A DNA stretch of 64,000 nucleotides, from assembly GCA_001695595.3 (NCBI GenBank), contig MBPM02000166.1:1-64000 (forward strand), given 5' to 3'. Below are positions 39,925-52,214 of this stretch, piece by piece; the stretch's first letter is position 1; the number at the start of each line of letters is the position of its first letter. Under the pieces are notes generated by a model that had not been told where the DNA came from, did not search any database, and worked only from the letters and a program-made list of their open reading frames with translations. This DNA comes from Plasmopara viticola. Lineage: Eukaryota > Oomycota > Peronosporomycetes > Peronosporales > Peronosporaceae. Made by a program: the position numbers and the translations under genes.

Positions 39925-40601
39925 GGATTTTGAAGCCATGACTCGGCTCGTTGTCATCTTTCATGTCAGCTCAATTACAGTAGACATCGTTTGTTATCTA
40001 AATTAATTAGCGAGGTGAGGCTTGTGTTAGTTCTATACATACCAGCTGTTGTTGCTGTAACGCATAAGTGTTATTTCTTACGCGCACCGCAACTAATGTA
40101 GAGACATTATGATGCTATTTGTCATGCACTTACGGTCTTGTGTGGTGAGTTTGTGGTGGGGCGCATACTGTTCGATTGGTGCGCACGGCGCCTTCACACA
40201 CGGTATGACTGTCTGATGGAAGAAAAAAGCCTAACGCCAGGGCTATGCAAGTAAGCTATTGCAATTGTGATTGCAGGGGGATTCTGGTTAGCATCGAAGA
40301 CGTTAGAAAGGGGTGACAGCTCGTTTTCTCTGTGATCTAAAAAGTCATCTCCTTCGCATGGTATCATTTTCTCAAACTTGTACGTATATACATCCTCGAA
40401 CTTGACATGCCGACCAAAAAAAGAATCAATGCATCTAGCTGCTATTGGGCGGCCGCTTTCGAGTGTTTTTTTAGCGTACTACGCTTTGTGTCATGTGCTA
40501 TACTTTAATGTGTCGCACGAGCGATTTGCATGACTATGGTGGTATGCATGAGTAAGGGTGGAAAAAGTTTGTAATCAGTGTATCAGTTAACAGCCAGGGA
40601 T

Positions 40602-40682
40602 GACAGCTTGGCCGAGTGGTTAAGGCGTTAGCCTGCTAAGTTAATGGGGTAACCCGCGTGAGTTCGAATCTCACAGCTGTCG
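40602..40682 (+). tRNA. tRNA-Ser(GCT)
   Basis: Consensus sequence; from here the downstream T4 run is replaced by GTTT. Confidence 0.97.
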
Positions 40683-40883
40683 CATTATTACAATTTATGT
40701 CAGTCAGCCAATGACCGTTTCATTTGCCTTCCAAACATTCAAGCTTTTTGCCCATCGAGTAGGTTTGCCCATCGGATGACATGCGCTTAATTCGGGACAA
40801 ACCGAGATGCTCTTTATGAAAGTGAACCGGGATCTGAGGTTCAAGCACGCAATTTGAAGCTTTTTTTATGCATCGCTCAATAG

Positions 40884-40988
40884 GATTATTTTGGTGATCA
40901 GCCGTACAAGTTAAAGCGGTACAGATAGTATTAGCGCGGCCCTGTGCAAGGACTTTACGCATTAACGAGAAGTATTGCAGTTTCATTT
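40884..40988 (+). ncRNA. U6 snRNA-like sequence
   Basis: Core ACAGATAGTATTAGC; 3' end TTGCAGTTTC. Confidence 0.6.
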
Positions 40989-41260
40989 GGATTTTGAAGC
41001 CATGACTCGGCTCGTTGTCATCTTTCATGTCAGCTCAATTACAGTAGACATCGTTTGTTATCTAAATTAATTAGCGAGGTGAGGCTTGTGTTAGTTCTAT
41101 ACATACCAGCTGTTGTTGCTGTAACGCATAAGTGTTATTTCTTACGCGCACCGCAACTAATGTAGAGACATTATGATGCTAGTAGACCCACTGCGCTCTT
41201 TGTTTGCGCTTGAAACTTGCGTGTATTATTAGTTGTGTGTAAGCTACCTACGGTTGCCAC

Positions 41261-41332
41261 GCCCCTATAGCTCAGTGGTAGAGCACTCGCTTCGTAAGCG
41301 AAAGGTCGGTGGTTCGATCCCGCCTGGGGGCT
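41261..41332 (+). tRNA. tRNA-Thr(CGT)
   Basis: Consensus sequence; first intact tRNA-Thr after the damaged zone. Confidence 0.96.
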
Positions 41333-41893
41333 CTTCTTACCATTTTATACTGCTTCTTCACGTACATTTGGTCAGAGCAATTGAGTAAGCTATTCGCCGC
41401 TCATTTCATAATCTATTTGTCATGCACTTGTCTTGTGGTGGTTTGTGGTGGGGCGCATACTGTTCGATTGGTGCGCACGGCGCCTTCACACACGGTATGA
41501 CTGTCTGATGGAAGAAAAAAGCCTAACGCCAGGGCTATGCAAGTAAGCTATTGCAATTGTGATTGCAGGGGGATTGTGGTTAGCATCGAAGACGTTAGAA
41601 AGGGGTGACAGCTCGTTTTCTCTGTGATCTAAAAAGTCATCTCCTTCGCATGGTATCATTTTCTCAAACTTGTACGTATATACATCCTCGAACTTGACAT
41701 GCCGACCGAAAAAAAGAATCAATGCATCTAGCTGCTATTGGGCGGCCGCTTTCGAGTGTTTTTTAGCGTACTACGCTTTGTGTCATGTGCTATACTTTAA
41801 TGTGTCGCACGAGCGATTTGCATGACTATGGTGGTATGCATGAGTAAGGGTGGAAAAAGTTTGTAATCAGTGTATCAGTTAACAGCCAGGGAT

Positions 41894-41974
41894 GACAGCT
41901 TGGCCGAGTGGTTAAGGCGTTAGCCTGCTAAGTTAATGGGGTAACCCGCGTGAGTTCGAATCTCACAGCTGTCG
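41894..41974 (+). tRNA. tRNA-Ser(GCT)
   Basis: Consensus sequence. Confidence 0.97.
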
Positions 41975-42173
41975 CATTATTACAATTTATGTCAGTCAGC
42001 CAATGACCGTTTCATTTGCCTTCCAAACATTCAAGCTTTTTGCCCATCGAGTAGGTTTGCCCATCGGATGACATGCGCTTAATTCGGGACAAACCGAGAT
42101 GCTCTTTATGAAAGTGAACCGGGATCTGAGGTTCAAGCACGCATTTGAACTTTTTTTATGCATCGCTCAATAG

Positions 42174-42278
42174 GATTATTTTGGTGATCAGCCGTACAAG
42201 TTAAAGCGGTACAGATAGTATTAGCGCGGCCCTGTGCAAGGACTTTACGCATTAACGAGAAGTATTGCACTTTCATTT
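42174..42278 (+). ncRNA. U6 snRNA-like sequence
   Basis: Core ACAGATAGTATTAGC; last copy that keeps the AGC triad. Confidence 0.6.
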
Positions 42279-42550
42279 GGATTTTGAAGCCATGACTCGG
42301 CTCGTTGTCATCTTTCATGTCAGCTCAATTACAGTAGACATCGTTTGTTATCTAAATTAATTAGCGAGGTGAGGCTTGTGTTAGTTCTATACATACCAGC
42401 TGTTGTTGCTGTAACGCATAAGTGTTATTTCTTACGCGCACCGCAACTAATGTAGAGACATTATGATGCTAATAGACCCACTGCGCTCTTTGTTTGCGCT
42501 TGAAACTTGCGTGTATTATTAGTTGTGTGTAAGCTACCTACGGTTGCCAC

Positions 42551-42622
42551 GCCCCTATAGCTCAGTGGTAGAGCACTCGCTTCGTAAGCGAAAGGTCGGT
42601 GGTTCGATCCCGCCTGGGGGCT
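42551..42622 (+). tRNA. tRNA-Thr(CGT)
   Basis: Consensus sequence. Confidence 0.96.
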
Positions 42623-43184
42623 CTTCTTACCATTTTATACTGCTTCTTCACGTATATTTGGTCAGAGCAATTGAGTAAGCTATTCGCCGCTCATTTCATA
42701 ATCTATTTGTCATGCACTTGTCTTGTGGTGGTTTGTGGTGGGGCGCATACTGTTCGATTGGTGCGCACGGCGCCTTCACACACGGTATGACTGTCTGATG
42801 GAAGAAAAAAGCCTAACGCCAGGGCTATGCAAGTAAGCTATTGCAATTGTGATTGCAGGGGGATTGTGGTTAGCATCGAAGACGTTAGAAAGGGGTGACA
42901 GCTCGTTTTCTCTGTGATCTAAAAAGTCATCTCCTTCGCATGGTATCATTTTCTCAAACTTGTACGTATATACATCCTCGAACTTGACATGCCGACCGAA
43001 AAAAAGAATCAATGCATCTAGCTGCTATTGGGCGGCCGCTTTCGAGTGTTTTTTTAGCGTACTACGCTTTGTGTCATGTGCTATACTTTAATGTGTCGCA
43101 CGAGCGATTTGCATGACTATGGTGGTATGCATGAGTAAGGGTGGAAAAAGTTTGTAATCAGTGTATCAGTTAACAGCCAGGGAT

Positions 43185-43265
43185 GACAGCTTGGCCGAGT
43201 GGTTAAGGCGTTAGCCTGCTAAGTTAATGGGGTAACCCGCGTGAGTTCGAATCTCACAGCTGTCG
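43185..43265 (+). tRNA. tRNA-Ser(GCT)
   Basis: Consensus sequence. Confidence 0.97.
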
Positions 43266-43466
43266 CATTATTACAATTTATGTCAGTCAGCCAATGACCG
43301 TTTCATTTGCCTTCCAAACATTCAAGCTTTTTGCCCATCGAGTAGGTTTGCCCATCGGATGACATGCGCTTAATTCGGGACAAACCGAGATGCTCTTTAT
43401 GAAAGTGAAGTGGGATCTGAGGTCCAAGCACGCGATTTGAAGCTTTTTTTATGCATCGCTCAATAG

Positions 43467-43571
43467 GATTATTTTGGTGATCAGCCGTACAAGTTAAAGC
43501 GGTACAGATAGTATTAACGCGGCCCTGTGCAAGGACTTTACGCATTAACGAGAAGTATTGCACTTTCATTT
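43467..43571 (+). ncRNA. U6 snRNA-like sequence, AGC triad to AAC
   Basis: Core ACAGATAGTATTAAC; the catalytic AGC triad of U6 is lost here and in every later copy. Confidence 0.55.
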
Positions 43572-43843
43572 GGATTTTGAAGCCATGACTCGGCTCGTTG
43601 TCATCTTTCATGTCAGCTCAATTACAGTAGACATCGTTTGTTATCTAAATTAATTAGCGAGGTGAGGCTTGTGTTAGTTCTATACATACCAGCTGTTGTT
43701 GCTGTAACGCATAAGTGTTATTTCTTACGCGCACCGCAACTAATGTAGAGACATTATGATGCTAATAGACCCACTGCGCTCTTTGTTTGCGCTTGAAACT
43801 TGCGTGTATTATTAGTTGTGTGTAAGCTACCTACGGTTGCCAC

Positions 43844-43915
43844 GCCCCTATAGCTCAGTGGTAGAGCACTCGCTTCGTAAGCGAAAGGTCGGTGGTTCGA
43901 TCCCGCCTGGGGGCT
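43844..43915 (+). tRNA. tRNA-Thr(CGT)
   Basis: Consensus sequence. Confidence 0.96.
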
Positions 43916-44477
43916 CTTCTTACCATTTTATACTGCTTCTTCACGTATATTTGGTCAGAGCAATTGAGTAAGCTATTCGCCGCTCATTTCATAATCTATT
44001 TGTCATGCACTTGTCTTGTGGTGGTTTGTGGTGGGGCGCATACTGTTCGATTGGTGCGCACGGCGCCTTCACACACGGTATGACTGTCTGATGGAAGAAA
44101 AAAGCCTAACGCCAGGGCTATGCAAGTAAGCTATTGCAATTGTGATTGCAGGGGGATTGTGGTTAGCATCGAAGACGTTAAAAAGGGGTGACAGCTCGTT
44201 TTCTCTGTGATCTAAAAAGTCATCTCCTTCGCATGGTATCATTTTCTCAAACTTGTACGTATATACATCCTCGAACTTGACATGCCGACCGAAAAAAAGA
44301 ATCAATGCATCTAGCTGCTATTGGGCGGCCGCTTTCGAGTGTTTTTTTAGCGTACTACGCTTTGTGTCATGTGCTATACTTTAATGTGTCGCACGAGCGA
44401 TTTGCATGACTATGGTGGTATGCATGAGTAAGGGTGGAAAAAGTTTGTAATCAGTGTATCAGTTAACAGCCAGGGAT

Positions 44478-44558
44478 GACAGCTTGGCCGAGTGGTTAAG
44501 GCGTTAGCCTGCTAAGTTAATGGGGTAACCCGCGTGAGTTCGAATCTCACAGCTGTCG
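44478..44558 (+). tRNA. tRNA-Ser(GCT)
   Basis: Consensus sequence. Confidence 0.97.
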
Positions 44559-44759
44559 CATTATTACAATTTATGTCAGTCAGCCAATGACCGTTTCATT
44601 TGCCTTCCAAACATTCAAGCTTTTTGCCCATCGAGTAGGTTTGCCCATCGGATGACATGCGCTTAATTCGGGACAAACCGAGATGCTCTTTATGAAAGTG
44701 AAGTGGGATCTGAGGTCCAAGCACGCGATTTGAAGCTTTTTTTATGCATCGCTCAATAG

Positions 44760-44864
44760 GATTATTTTGGTGATCAGCCGTACAAGTTAAAGCGGTACAG
44801 ATAGTATTAACGCGGCCCTGTGCAAGGACTTTACGCATTAACGAGAAGTATTGCACTTTCATTT
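44760..44864 (+). ncRNA. U6 snRNA-like sequence, AAC form
   Basis: Core ACAGATAGTATTAAC. Confidence 0.55.
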
Positions 44865-45136
44865 GGATTTTGAAGCCATGACTCGGCTCGTTGTCATCTT
44901 TCATGTCAGCTCAATTACAGTAGACATCGTTTGTTATCTAAATTAATTAGCGAGGTGAGGCTTGTGTTAGTTCTATACATACCAGCTGTTGTTGCTGTAA
45001 CGCATAAGTGTTATTTCTTACGCGCACCGCAACTAATGTAGAGACATTATGATGCTAATAGACCCACTGCGCTCTTTGTTTGCGCTTGAAACTTGCGTGT
45101 ATTATTAGTTGTGTGTAAGCTACCTACGGTTGCCAC

Positions 45137-45208
45137 GCCCCTATAGCTCAGTGGTAGAGCACTCGCTTCGTAAGCGAAAGGTCGGTGGTTCGATCCCGCC
45201 TGGGGGCT
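45137..45208 (+). tRNA. tRNA-Thr(CGT)
   Basis: Consensus sequence. Confidence 0.96.
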
Positions 45209-45769
45209 CTTCTTACCATTTTATACTGCTTCTTCACGTATATTTGGTCAGAGCAATTGAGTAAGCTATTCGCCGCTCATTTCATAATCTATTTGTCATG
45301 CACTTGTCTTGTGGTGGTTTGTGGTGGGGCGCATACTGTTCGATTGGTGCGCACGGCGCCTTCACACACGGTATGACTGTCTGATGGAAGAAAAAAGCCT
45401 AACGCCAGGGCTATGCAAGTAAGCTATTGCAATTGTGATTGCAGGGGGATTGTGGTTAGCATCGAAGACGTTAAAAGGGGTGACAGCTCGTTTTCTCTGT
45501 GATCTAAAAAGTCATCTCCTTCGCATGGTATCATTTTCTCAAACTTGTACGTATATACATCCTCGAACTTGACATGCCGACCGAAAAAAAGAATCAATGC
45601 ATCTAGCTGCTATTGGGCGGCCGCTTTCGAGTGTTTTTTTAGCGTACTACGCTTTGTGTCATGTGCTATACTTTAATGTGTCGCACGAGCGATTTGCATG
45701 ACTATGGTGGTATGCATGAGTAAGGGTGGAAAAAGTTTGTAATCAGTGTATCAGTTAACAGCCAGGGAT

Positions 45770-45850
45770 GACAGCTTGGCCGAGTGGTTAAGGCGTTAGC
45801 CTGCTAAGTTAATGGGGTAACCCGCGTGAGTTCGAATCTCACAGCTGTCG
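45770..45850 (+). tRNA. tRNA-Ser(GCT)
   Basis: Consensus sequence. Confidence 0.97.
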
Positions 45851-46051
45851 CATTATTACAATTTATGTCAGTCAGCCAATGACCGTTTCATTTGCCTTCC
45901 AAACATTCAAGCTTTTTGCCCATCGAGTAGGTTTGCCCATCGGATGACATGCGCTTAATTCGGGACAAACCGAGATGCTCTTTATGAAAGTGAAGTGGGA
46001 TCTGAGGTCCAAGCACGCGATTTGAAGCTTTTTTTATGCATCGCTCAATAG

Positions 46052-46156
46052 GATTATTTTGGTGATCAGCCGTACAAGTTAAAGCGGTACAGATAGTATT
46101 AACGCGGCCCTGTGCAAGGACTTTACGCATTAACGAGAAGTATTGCACTTTCATTT
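46052..46156 (+). ncRNA. U6 snRNA-like sequence, AAC form
   Basis: Core ACAGATAGTATTAAC. Confidence 0.55.
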
Positions 46157-46444
46157 GGATTTTGAAGCCATGACTCGGCTCGTTGTCATCTTTCATGTCA
46201 GCTCAATTACAGTAGACATCGTTTGTTATCTAAATTAATTAGCGAGGTGAGGCTTGTGTTAGTTCTATACATACCAGCTGTTGTTGCTGTAACGCATAAG
46301 TGTTATTTCTTACGCGCACCGCAACTAATGTAGAGACATTATGATGCTAATAGACCCACTGCGCTCTTTGTTTGCGCTTGAAACTTGCGTGTATTATTAG
46401 TTGTGTGTAAGCTACCTACGGTTGCCACGCCCCTATAGCTCAGT

Positions 46445-46703
46445 TGAAAGTTGTCATGTATTTAATCTTAACACAACCTATACCTTCTCGGCTTGGCTAG
46501 GATTTCTACATTTACATTTTTAGTCTGAAGATTCTTTTTCGTCTTGTTATCGTCTTATTCTTGATCGGGGTCGGAAATATTTCGCTTGGGGCCGTCCTCT
46601 CCCCAAGTCTGGTTGATTACGAAGTTTGTCCGGTGTGGGGCTCGAACCCGCACCACACACCGTGAGGACCAGAAGCATAATCCACTAACCCACGCCACCG
46701 GGT
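46445..46703 (-). mobile_element. tRNA-derived SINE in tRNA-Thr, third subfamily
   Basis: 259 bp; left duplication 46428-46444, right duplication damaged (it starts at 46704 with one C missing). Marker GTTATCGTCTTATTC is shared with the copy at 50596. Confidence 0.86.
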
Positions 46704-46774
46704 GCCCTATAGCTCAGTGGTAGAGCACTCGCTTCGTAAGCGAAAGGTCGGTGGTTCGATCCCGCCTGGGGGCT
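46704..46774 (+). tRNA. tRNA-Thr(CGT), one C short at the 5' end
   Basis: Starts GCCCTA instead of GCCCCTA directly after the SINE at 46445-46703, so the right target duplication is damaged and one acceptor pair is lost. Confidence 0.82.
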
Positions 46775-47335
46775 CTTCTTACCATTTTATACTGCTTCTT
46801 CACGTATATTTGGTCAGAGCAATTGAGTAAGCTATTCGCCGCTCATTTCATAATCTATTTGTCATGCACTTGTCTTGTGGTGGTTTGTGGTGGGGCGCAT
46901 ACTGTTCGATTGGTGCGCACGGCGCCTTCACACACGGTATGACTGTCTGATGGAAGAAAAAAGCCTAACGCCAGGGCTATGCAAGTAAGCTATTGCAATT
47001 GTGATTGCAGGGGGATTGTGGTTAGCACGAAGACGTTAAAAAGGGGTGACAGCTCGTTTTCTCTGTGATCTAAAAAGTCATCTCCTTCGCATGGTATCAT
47101 TTTCTCAAACTTGTACGTATATACATCCTCGAACTTGACATGCCGACCGAAAAAAAGAATCAATGCATCTAGCTGCTATTGGGCGGCCGCTTTCGAGTGT
47201 TTTTTTAGCGTACTACGCTTTGTGTCATGTGCTATACTTTAATGTGTCGCACGAGCGATTTGCATGACTATGGTGGTATGCATGAGTAAGGGTGGAAAAA
47301 GTTTGTAATCAGTGTATCAGTTAACAGCCAGGGAT

Positions 47336-47416
47336 GACAGCTTGGCCGAGTGGTTAAGGCGTTAGCCTGCTAAGTTAATGGGGTAACCCGCGTGAGTTCG
47401 AATCTCACAGCTGTCG
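47336..47416 (+). tRNA. tRNA-Ser(GCT)
   Basis: Consensus sequence; its trailer carries the CCATCAATTC variant also found in the block around 52900-58030. Confidence 0.97.
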
Positions 47417-47617
47417 CATTATTACAATTTATGTCAGTCAGCCAATGACCGTTTCATTTGCCTTCCATCAATTCAAGCTTTTTGCCCATCGAGTAGGTTT
47501 ACCCATCGGATGACATGCGCTTAATTCGGGACAAACCGAGATGCGCTTTATGACAGTGAAGTGGGATCTGAGGTCCAAGCACGCGATTTGAAGCTTTTTT
47601 TATGCATCGCTCAATAG

Positions 47618-47722
47618 GATTATTTTGGTGATCAGCCGTACAAGTTAAAGCGGTACAGATAGTATTAACGCGGCCCTGTGCAAGGACTTTACGCATTAAC
47701 GAGAAGTATTGCACTTTCATTT
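47618..47722 (+). ncRNA. U6 snRNA-like sequence, AAC form
   Basis: Core ACAGATAGTATTAAC. Confidence 0.55.
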
Positions 47723-47994
47723 GGATTTTGAAGCCATGACTCGGCTCGTTGTCATCTTTCATGTCAGCTCAATTACAGTAGACATCGTTTGTTATCTAAA
47801 TTAATTAGCGAGGTGAGGCTTGTGTTAGTTCTATACATACCAGCTGTTGTTGCTGTAACGCATAAGTGTTATTTCTTACGCGCACCGCAACTAATGTAGA
47901 GACATTATGATGCTAATAGACCCACTGCGCTCTTTGTTTGCGCTTGAAACTTGCGTGTATTATTAGTTGTGTGTAAGCTACCTACGGTTGCCAC

Positions 47995-48066
47995 GCCCCT
48001 ATAGCTCAGTGGTAGAGCACTCGCTTCGTAAGCGAAAGGTCGGTGGTTCGATCCCGCCTGGGGGCT
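47995..48066 (+). tRNA. tRNA-Thr(CGT)
   Basis: Consensus sequence. Confidence 0.96.
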
Positions 48067-48626
48067 CTTCTTACCATTTTATACTGCTTCTTCACGTATA
48101 TTTGGTCAGAGCAATTGAGTAAGCTATTCGCCGCTCATTTCATAATCTATTTGTCATGCACTTGTCTTGTGGTGGTTTGTGGTGGGGCGCATACTGTTCG
48201 ATTGGTGCGCACGGCGCCTTCACACACGGTATGACTGTCTGATGGAAGAAAAAAGCCTAACGCCAGGGCTATGCAAGTAAGCTATTGCAATTGTGATTGC
48301 AGGGGGATTGTGGTTAGCACGAAGACGTTAAAAGGGGTGACAGCTCGTTTTCTCTGTGATCTAAAAAGTCATCTCCTTCGCATGGTATCATTTTCTCAAA
48401 CTTGTACGTATATACATCCTCGAACTTGACATGCCGACCGAAAAAAAGAATCAATGCATCTAGCTGCTATTGGGCGGCCGCTTTCGAGTGTTTTTTTAGC
48501 GTACTACGCTTTGTGTCATGTGCTATACTTTAATGTGTCGCACGAGCGATTTGCATGACTATGGTGGTATGCATGAGTAAGGGTGGAAAAAGTTTGTAAT
48601 CAGTGTATCAGTTAACAGCCAGGGAT

Positions 48627-48707
48627 GACAGCTTGGCCGAGTGGTTAAGGCGTTAGCCTGCTAAGTTAATGGGGTAACCCGCGTGAGTTCGAATCTCACA
48701 GCTGTCG
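48627..48707 (+). tRNA. tRNA-Ser(GCT)
   Basis: Consensus sequence. Confidence 0.97.
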
Positions 48708-48908
48708 CATTATTACAATTTATGTCAGTCAGCCAATGACCGTTTCATTTGCCTTCCAAACATTCAAGCTTTTTGCCCATCGAGTAGGTTTGCCCATCGG
48801 ATGACATGCGCTTAATTCGGGACAAACCGAGATGCTCTTTATGAAAGTGAAGTGGGATCTGAGGTCCAAGCACGCGATTTGAAGCTTTTTTTATGCATCG
48901 CTCAATAG

Positions 48909-49013
48909 GATTATTTTGGTGATCAGCCGTACAAGTTAAAGCGGTACAGATAGTATTAACGCGGCCCTGTGCAAGGACTTTACGCATTAACGAGAAGTAT
49001 TGCACTTTCATTT
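48909..49013 (+). ncRNA. U6 snRNA-like sequence, AAC form
   Basis: Core ACAGATAGTATTAAC. Confidence 0.55.
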
Positions 49014-49285
49014 GGATTTTGAAGCCATGACTCGGCTCGTTGTCATCTTTCATGTCAGCTCAATTACAGTAGACATCGTTTGTTATCTAAATTAATTAGC
49101 GAGGTGAGGCTTGTGTTAGTTCTATACATACCAGCTGTTGTTGCTGTAACGCATAAGTGTTATTTCTTACGCGCACCGCAACTAATGTAGAGACATTATG
49201 ATGCTAATAGACCCACTGCGCTCTTTGTTTGCGCTTGAAACTTGCGTGTATTATTAGTTGTGTGTAAGCTACCTACGGTTGCCAC

Positions 49286-49357
49286 GCCCCTATAGCTCAG
49301 TGGTAGAGCACTCGCTTCGTAAGCGAAAGGTCGGTGGTTCGATCCCGCCTGGGGGCT
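49286..49357 (+). tRNA. tRNA-Thr(CGT)
   Basis: Consensus sequence. Confidence 0.96.
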
Positions 49358-49920
49358 CTTCTTACCATTTTATACTGCTTCTTCACGTATATTTGGTCAG
49401 AGCAATTGAGTAAGCTATTCGCCGCTCATTTCATAATCTATTTGTCATGCACTTGTCTTGTGGTGGTTTGTGGTGGGGCGCATACTGTTCGATTGGTGCG
49501 CACGGCGCCTTCACACACGGTATGACTGTCTGATGGAAGAAAAAAGCCTAACGCCAGGGCTATGCAAGTAAGCTATTGCAATTGATAATTGCAGGGGGAT
49601 TGTGGTTAGCTTCGAAGACGTTAGAAAGGGGTGACAGCTCGTTTTCTCTGTGATCTAAAAAGTCATCTCCTTCGCATGGTATCATTTTCTCAAACTTGTA
49701 CGTATATACATCCTCGAACTTGACATGCCGACCGAAAAAAAGAATCAATGCATCTAGCTGCTATTGGGCGGCCGCTTTCGAGTGTTTTTTTAGCGTACTA
49801 CGCTTTGTGTCATGTGCTATACTTTAATGTGTCGCACGAGCGATTTGCATGCCTATGGTGGTATGCATGAGTAAGGGTGGAAAAAGTTTGTAATCAGTGT
49901 ATCAGTTAACAGCCAGGGAT

Positions 49921-50001
49921 GACAGCTTGGCCGAGTGGTTAAGGCGTTAGCCTGCTAAGTTAATGGGGTAACCCGCGTGAGTTCGAATCTCACAGCTGTC
50001 G
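49921..50001 (+). tRNA. tRNA-Ser(GCT)
   Basis: Consensus sequence. Confidence 0.97.
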
Positions 50002-50202
50002 CATTATTACAATTTATGTCAGTCAGCCAATGACCGTTTCATTTGCCTTCCAAACATTCAAGCTTTTTGCCCATCGAGTAGGTTTGCCCATCGGATGACA
50101 TGCGCTTAATTCGGGACAAACCGAGATGCTCTTTATGAAAGTGAAGTGGGATCTGAGGTCCAAGCACGCGATTTGAAGCTTTTTTTATGCATCGCTCAAT
50201 AG

Positions 50203-50307
50203 GATTATTTTGGTGATCAGCCGTACAAGTTAAAGCGGTACAGATAGGATTAACGCGGCCCTGTGCAAGGACTTTACGCATTAACGAGAAGTATTGCACT
50301 TTCATTT
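50203..50307 (+). ncRNA. U6 snRNA-like sequence, AAC form
   Basis: Core ACAGATAGGATTAAC, with an extra T to G change shared with the copy at 60767. Confidence 0.55.
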
Positions 50308-50595
50308 GGATTTTGAAGCCATGACTCGGCTCGTTGTCATCTTTCATGTCAGCTCAATTACAGTAGACATCGTTTGTTATCTAAATTAATTAGCGAGGTG
50401 AGGCTTGTGTTAGTTCTATACATACCAGCTGTTGTTGCTGTAACGCATAAGTGTTATTTCTTACGCGCACCGCAACTAATGTAGAGACATTATGATGCTA
50501 ATAGACCCACTGCGCTCTTTGTTTGCGCTTGAAACTTGCGTGTATTATTAGTTGTGTGTAAGCTACCTACGGTTGCCACGCCCCTATAGCTCAGT

Positions 50596-50854
50596 TGAAA
50601 GTTGTCATGTATTTAATCTTAACACAACCTATACCTTCTCGGCTTGGCTAGGATTTCTACATTTACATTTTTAGTCTGAAGATTCTTTTTCGTCTTGTTA
50701 TCGTCTTATTCTTGATCGGGGTCGGAAATATTTCGCTTGGGGCCGTCCTCTCCCCAAGTCTGGTTGATTACGAAGTTTGTCCGGTGTGGGGCTCGAACCC
50801 GGACCACACACCGTGAGGACCAGAAGCATAATCCACTAACCCACGCCACCGGGT
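50596..50854 (-). mobile_element. tRNA-derived SINE in tRNA-Thr, third subfamily
   Basis: 259 bp with duplications 50579-50595 and 50855-50871. The 4,151-bp distance to the previous copy equals three array units plus one SINE, suggesting a segmental copy. Confidence 0.87.
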
Positions 50855-50855
50855 C

Positions 50856-50927
50856 GCCCCTATAGCTCAGTGGTAGAGCACTCGCTTCGTAAGCGAAAGG
50901 TCGGTGGTTCGATCCCGCCTGGGGGCT
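50856..50927 (+). tRNA. tRNA-Thr(CGT), rebuilt downstream of a SINE
   Basis: Consensus sequence; follows the SINE at 50596-50854. Confidence 0.95.
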
Positions 50928-51483
50928 CTTCTTACCATTTTATACTGCTTCTTCACGTATATTTGGTCAGAGCAATTGAGTAAGCTATTCGCCGCTCATT
51001 TCATAATCTATTTGTCATGCACTTGTCTTGTGGTGGTTTGTGGTGGGGCGCATACTGTTCGATTGGTGCGCACGGCGCCTTCACACACGGTATGACTGTC
51101 TGATGGAAGAAAAAAGCCTAACGCCAGGGCTATGCAAGTAAGCTATTGCAATTGTGATTGCAGGGGGATTGTGGTTAGCACCGAAGACGTTAAAAAGGGG
51201 TGACAGCTCGTTTTCTCTGTGATCTAAAAAGTCATCTCCTTCGCATGGTATCATTTTCTCAAACTTGTACGTATATACATCCTCGAACTTGACATGCCGA
51301 CCGAAAAAAAGAATCAATGCATCTAGCTGCTATTGGGCGGCCGCTTTCGAGTGTTTTTTTAGCGTACTACGCTTTGTGTCATGTGCTATACTTTAATGTG
51401 TCGCACGAGCGATTTGCATGACTATGGTGGTATGCATGAGTAAGGGTGGAAAAAGTTTGTAATCAGTGTCAACAGCCAGGGAT

Positions 51484-51564
51484 GACAGCTTGGCCGAGTG
51501 GTTAAGGCGTTAGCCTGCTAAGTTAATGGGGTAACCCGCGTGAGTTCGAATCTCACAGCTGTCG
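51484..51564 (+). tRNA. tRNA-Ser(GCT)
   Basis: Consensus sequence; first of six consecutive copies whose 5' flank reads GTGTCAACAGCC, a 7-nt deletion just upstream. Confidence 0.97.
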
Positions 51565-51765
51565 CATTATTACAATTTATGTCAGTCAGCCAATGACCGT
51601 TTCATTTGCCTTCCATCAATTTCAAGCTTTTTGCCCATCGAGTAGGTTTGCCCATCGGATGACATGCGCTTAATTCGGGACAAACCGAGATGCGCTTTAT
51701 GAAGTGAAGTGGGATCTGAGGTCCAAGCACGCGATTTGAAGCTTTTTTTATGCATCGCTCAATAG

Positions 51766-51870
51766 GATTATTTTGGTGATCAGCCGTACAAGTTAAAGCG
51801 GTACAGATAGTATTAACGCGGCCCTGTGCAAGGACTTTACGCATTAACGAGAAGTATTGCACTTTCATTT
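51766..51870 (+). ncRNA. U6 snRNA-like sequence, AAC form
   Basis: Core ACAGATAGTATTAAC. Confidence 0.55.
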
Positions 51871-52142
51871 GGATTTTGAAGCCATGACTCGGCTCGTTGT
51901 CATCTTTCATGTCAGCTCAATTACAGTAGACATCGTTTGTTATCTAAATTAATTAGCGAGGTGAGGCTTGTGTTAGTTCTATACATACCAGCTGTTGTTG
52001 CTGTAACGCATAAGTGTTATTTCTTACGCGCACCGCAACTAATGTAGAGACATTATGATGCTAATAGACCCACTGCGCTCTTTGTTTGCGCTTGAAACTT
52101 GCGTGTATTATTAGTTGTGTGTAAGCTACCTACGGTTGCCAC

Positions 52143-52214
52143 GCCCCTATAGCTCAGTGGTAGAGCACTCGCTTCGTAAGCGAAAGGTCGGTGGTTCGAT
52201 CCCGCCTGGGGGCT
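52143..52214 (+). tRNA. tRNA-Thr(CGT)
   Basis: Consensus sequence. Confidence 0.96.

Larger units (their letters stand above)
39058..40300 (+). repeat. Damaged array zone
   Basis: About one and a half units with many scattered small deletions and few substitutions. It holds a local duplication of about 50 bp (CATTTGCCTTCCAAACATTC at 39060 and again at 39115), a truncated tRNA-Thr, two damaged U6-like copies, and a fusion near 40116 that joins spacer B directly to spacer A without any tRNA-Thr. Flanking units are nearly perfect. Confidence 0.85.
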
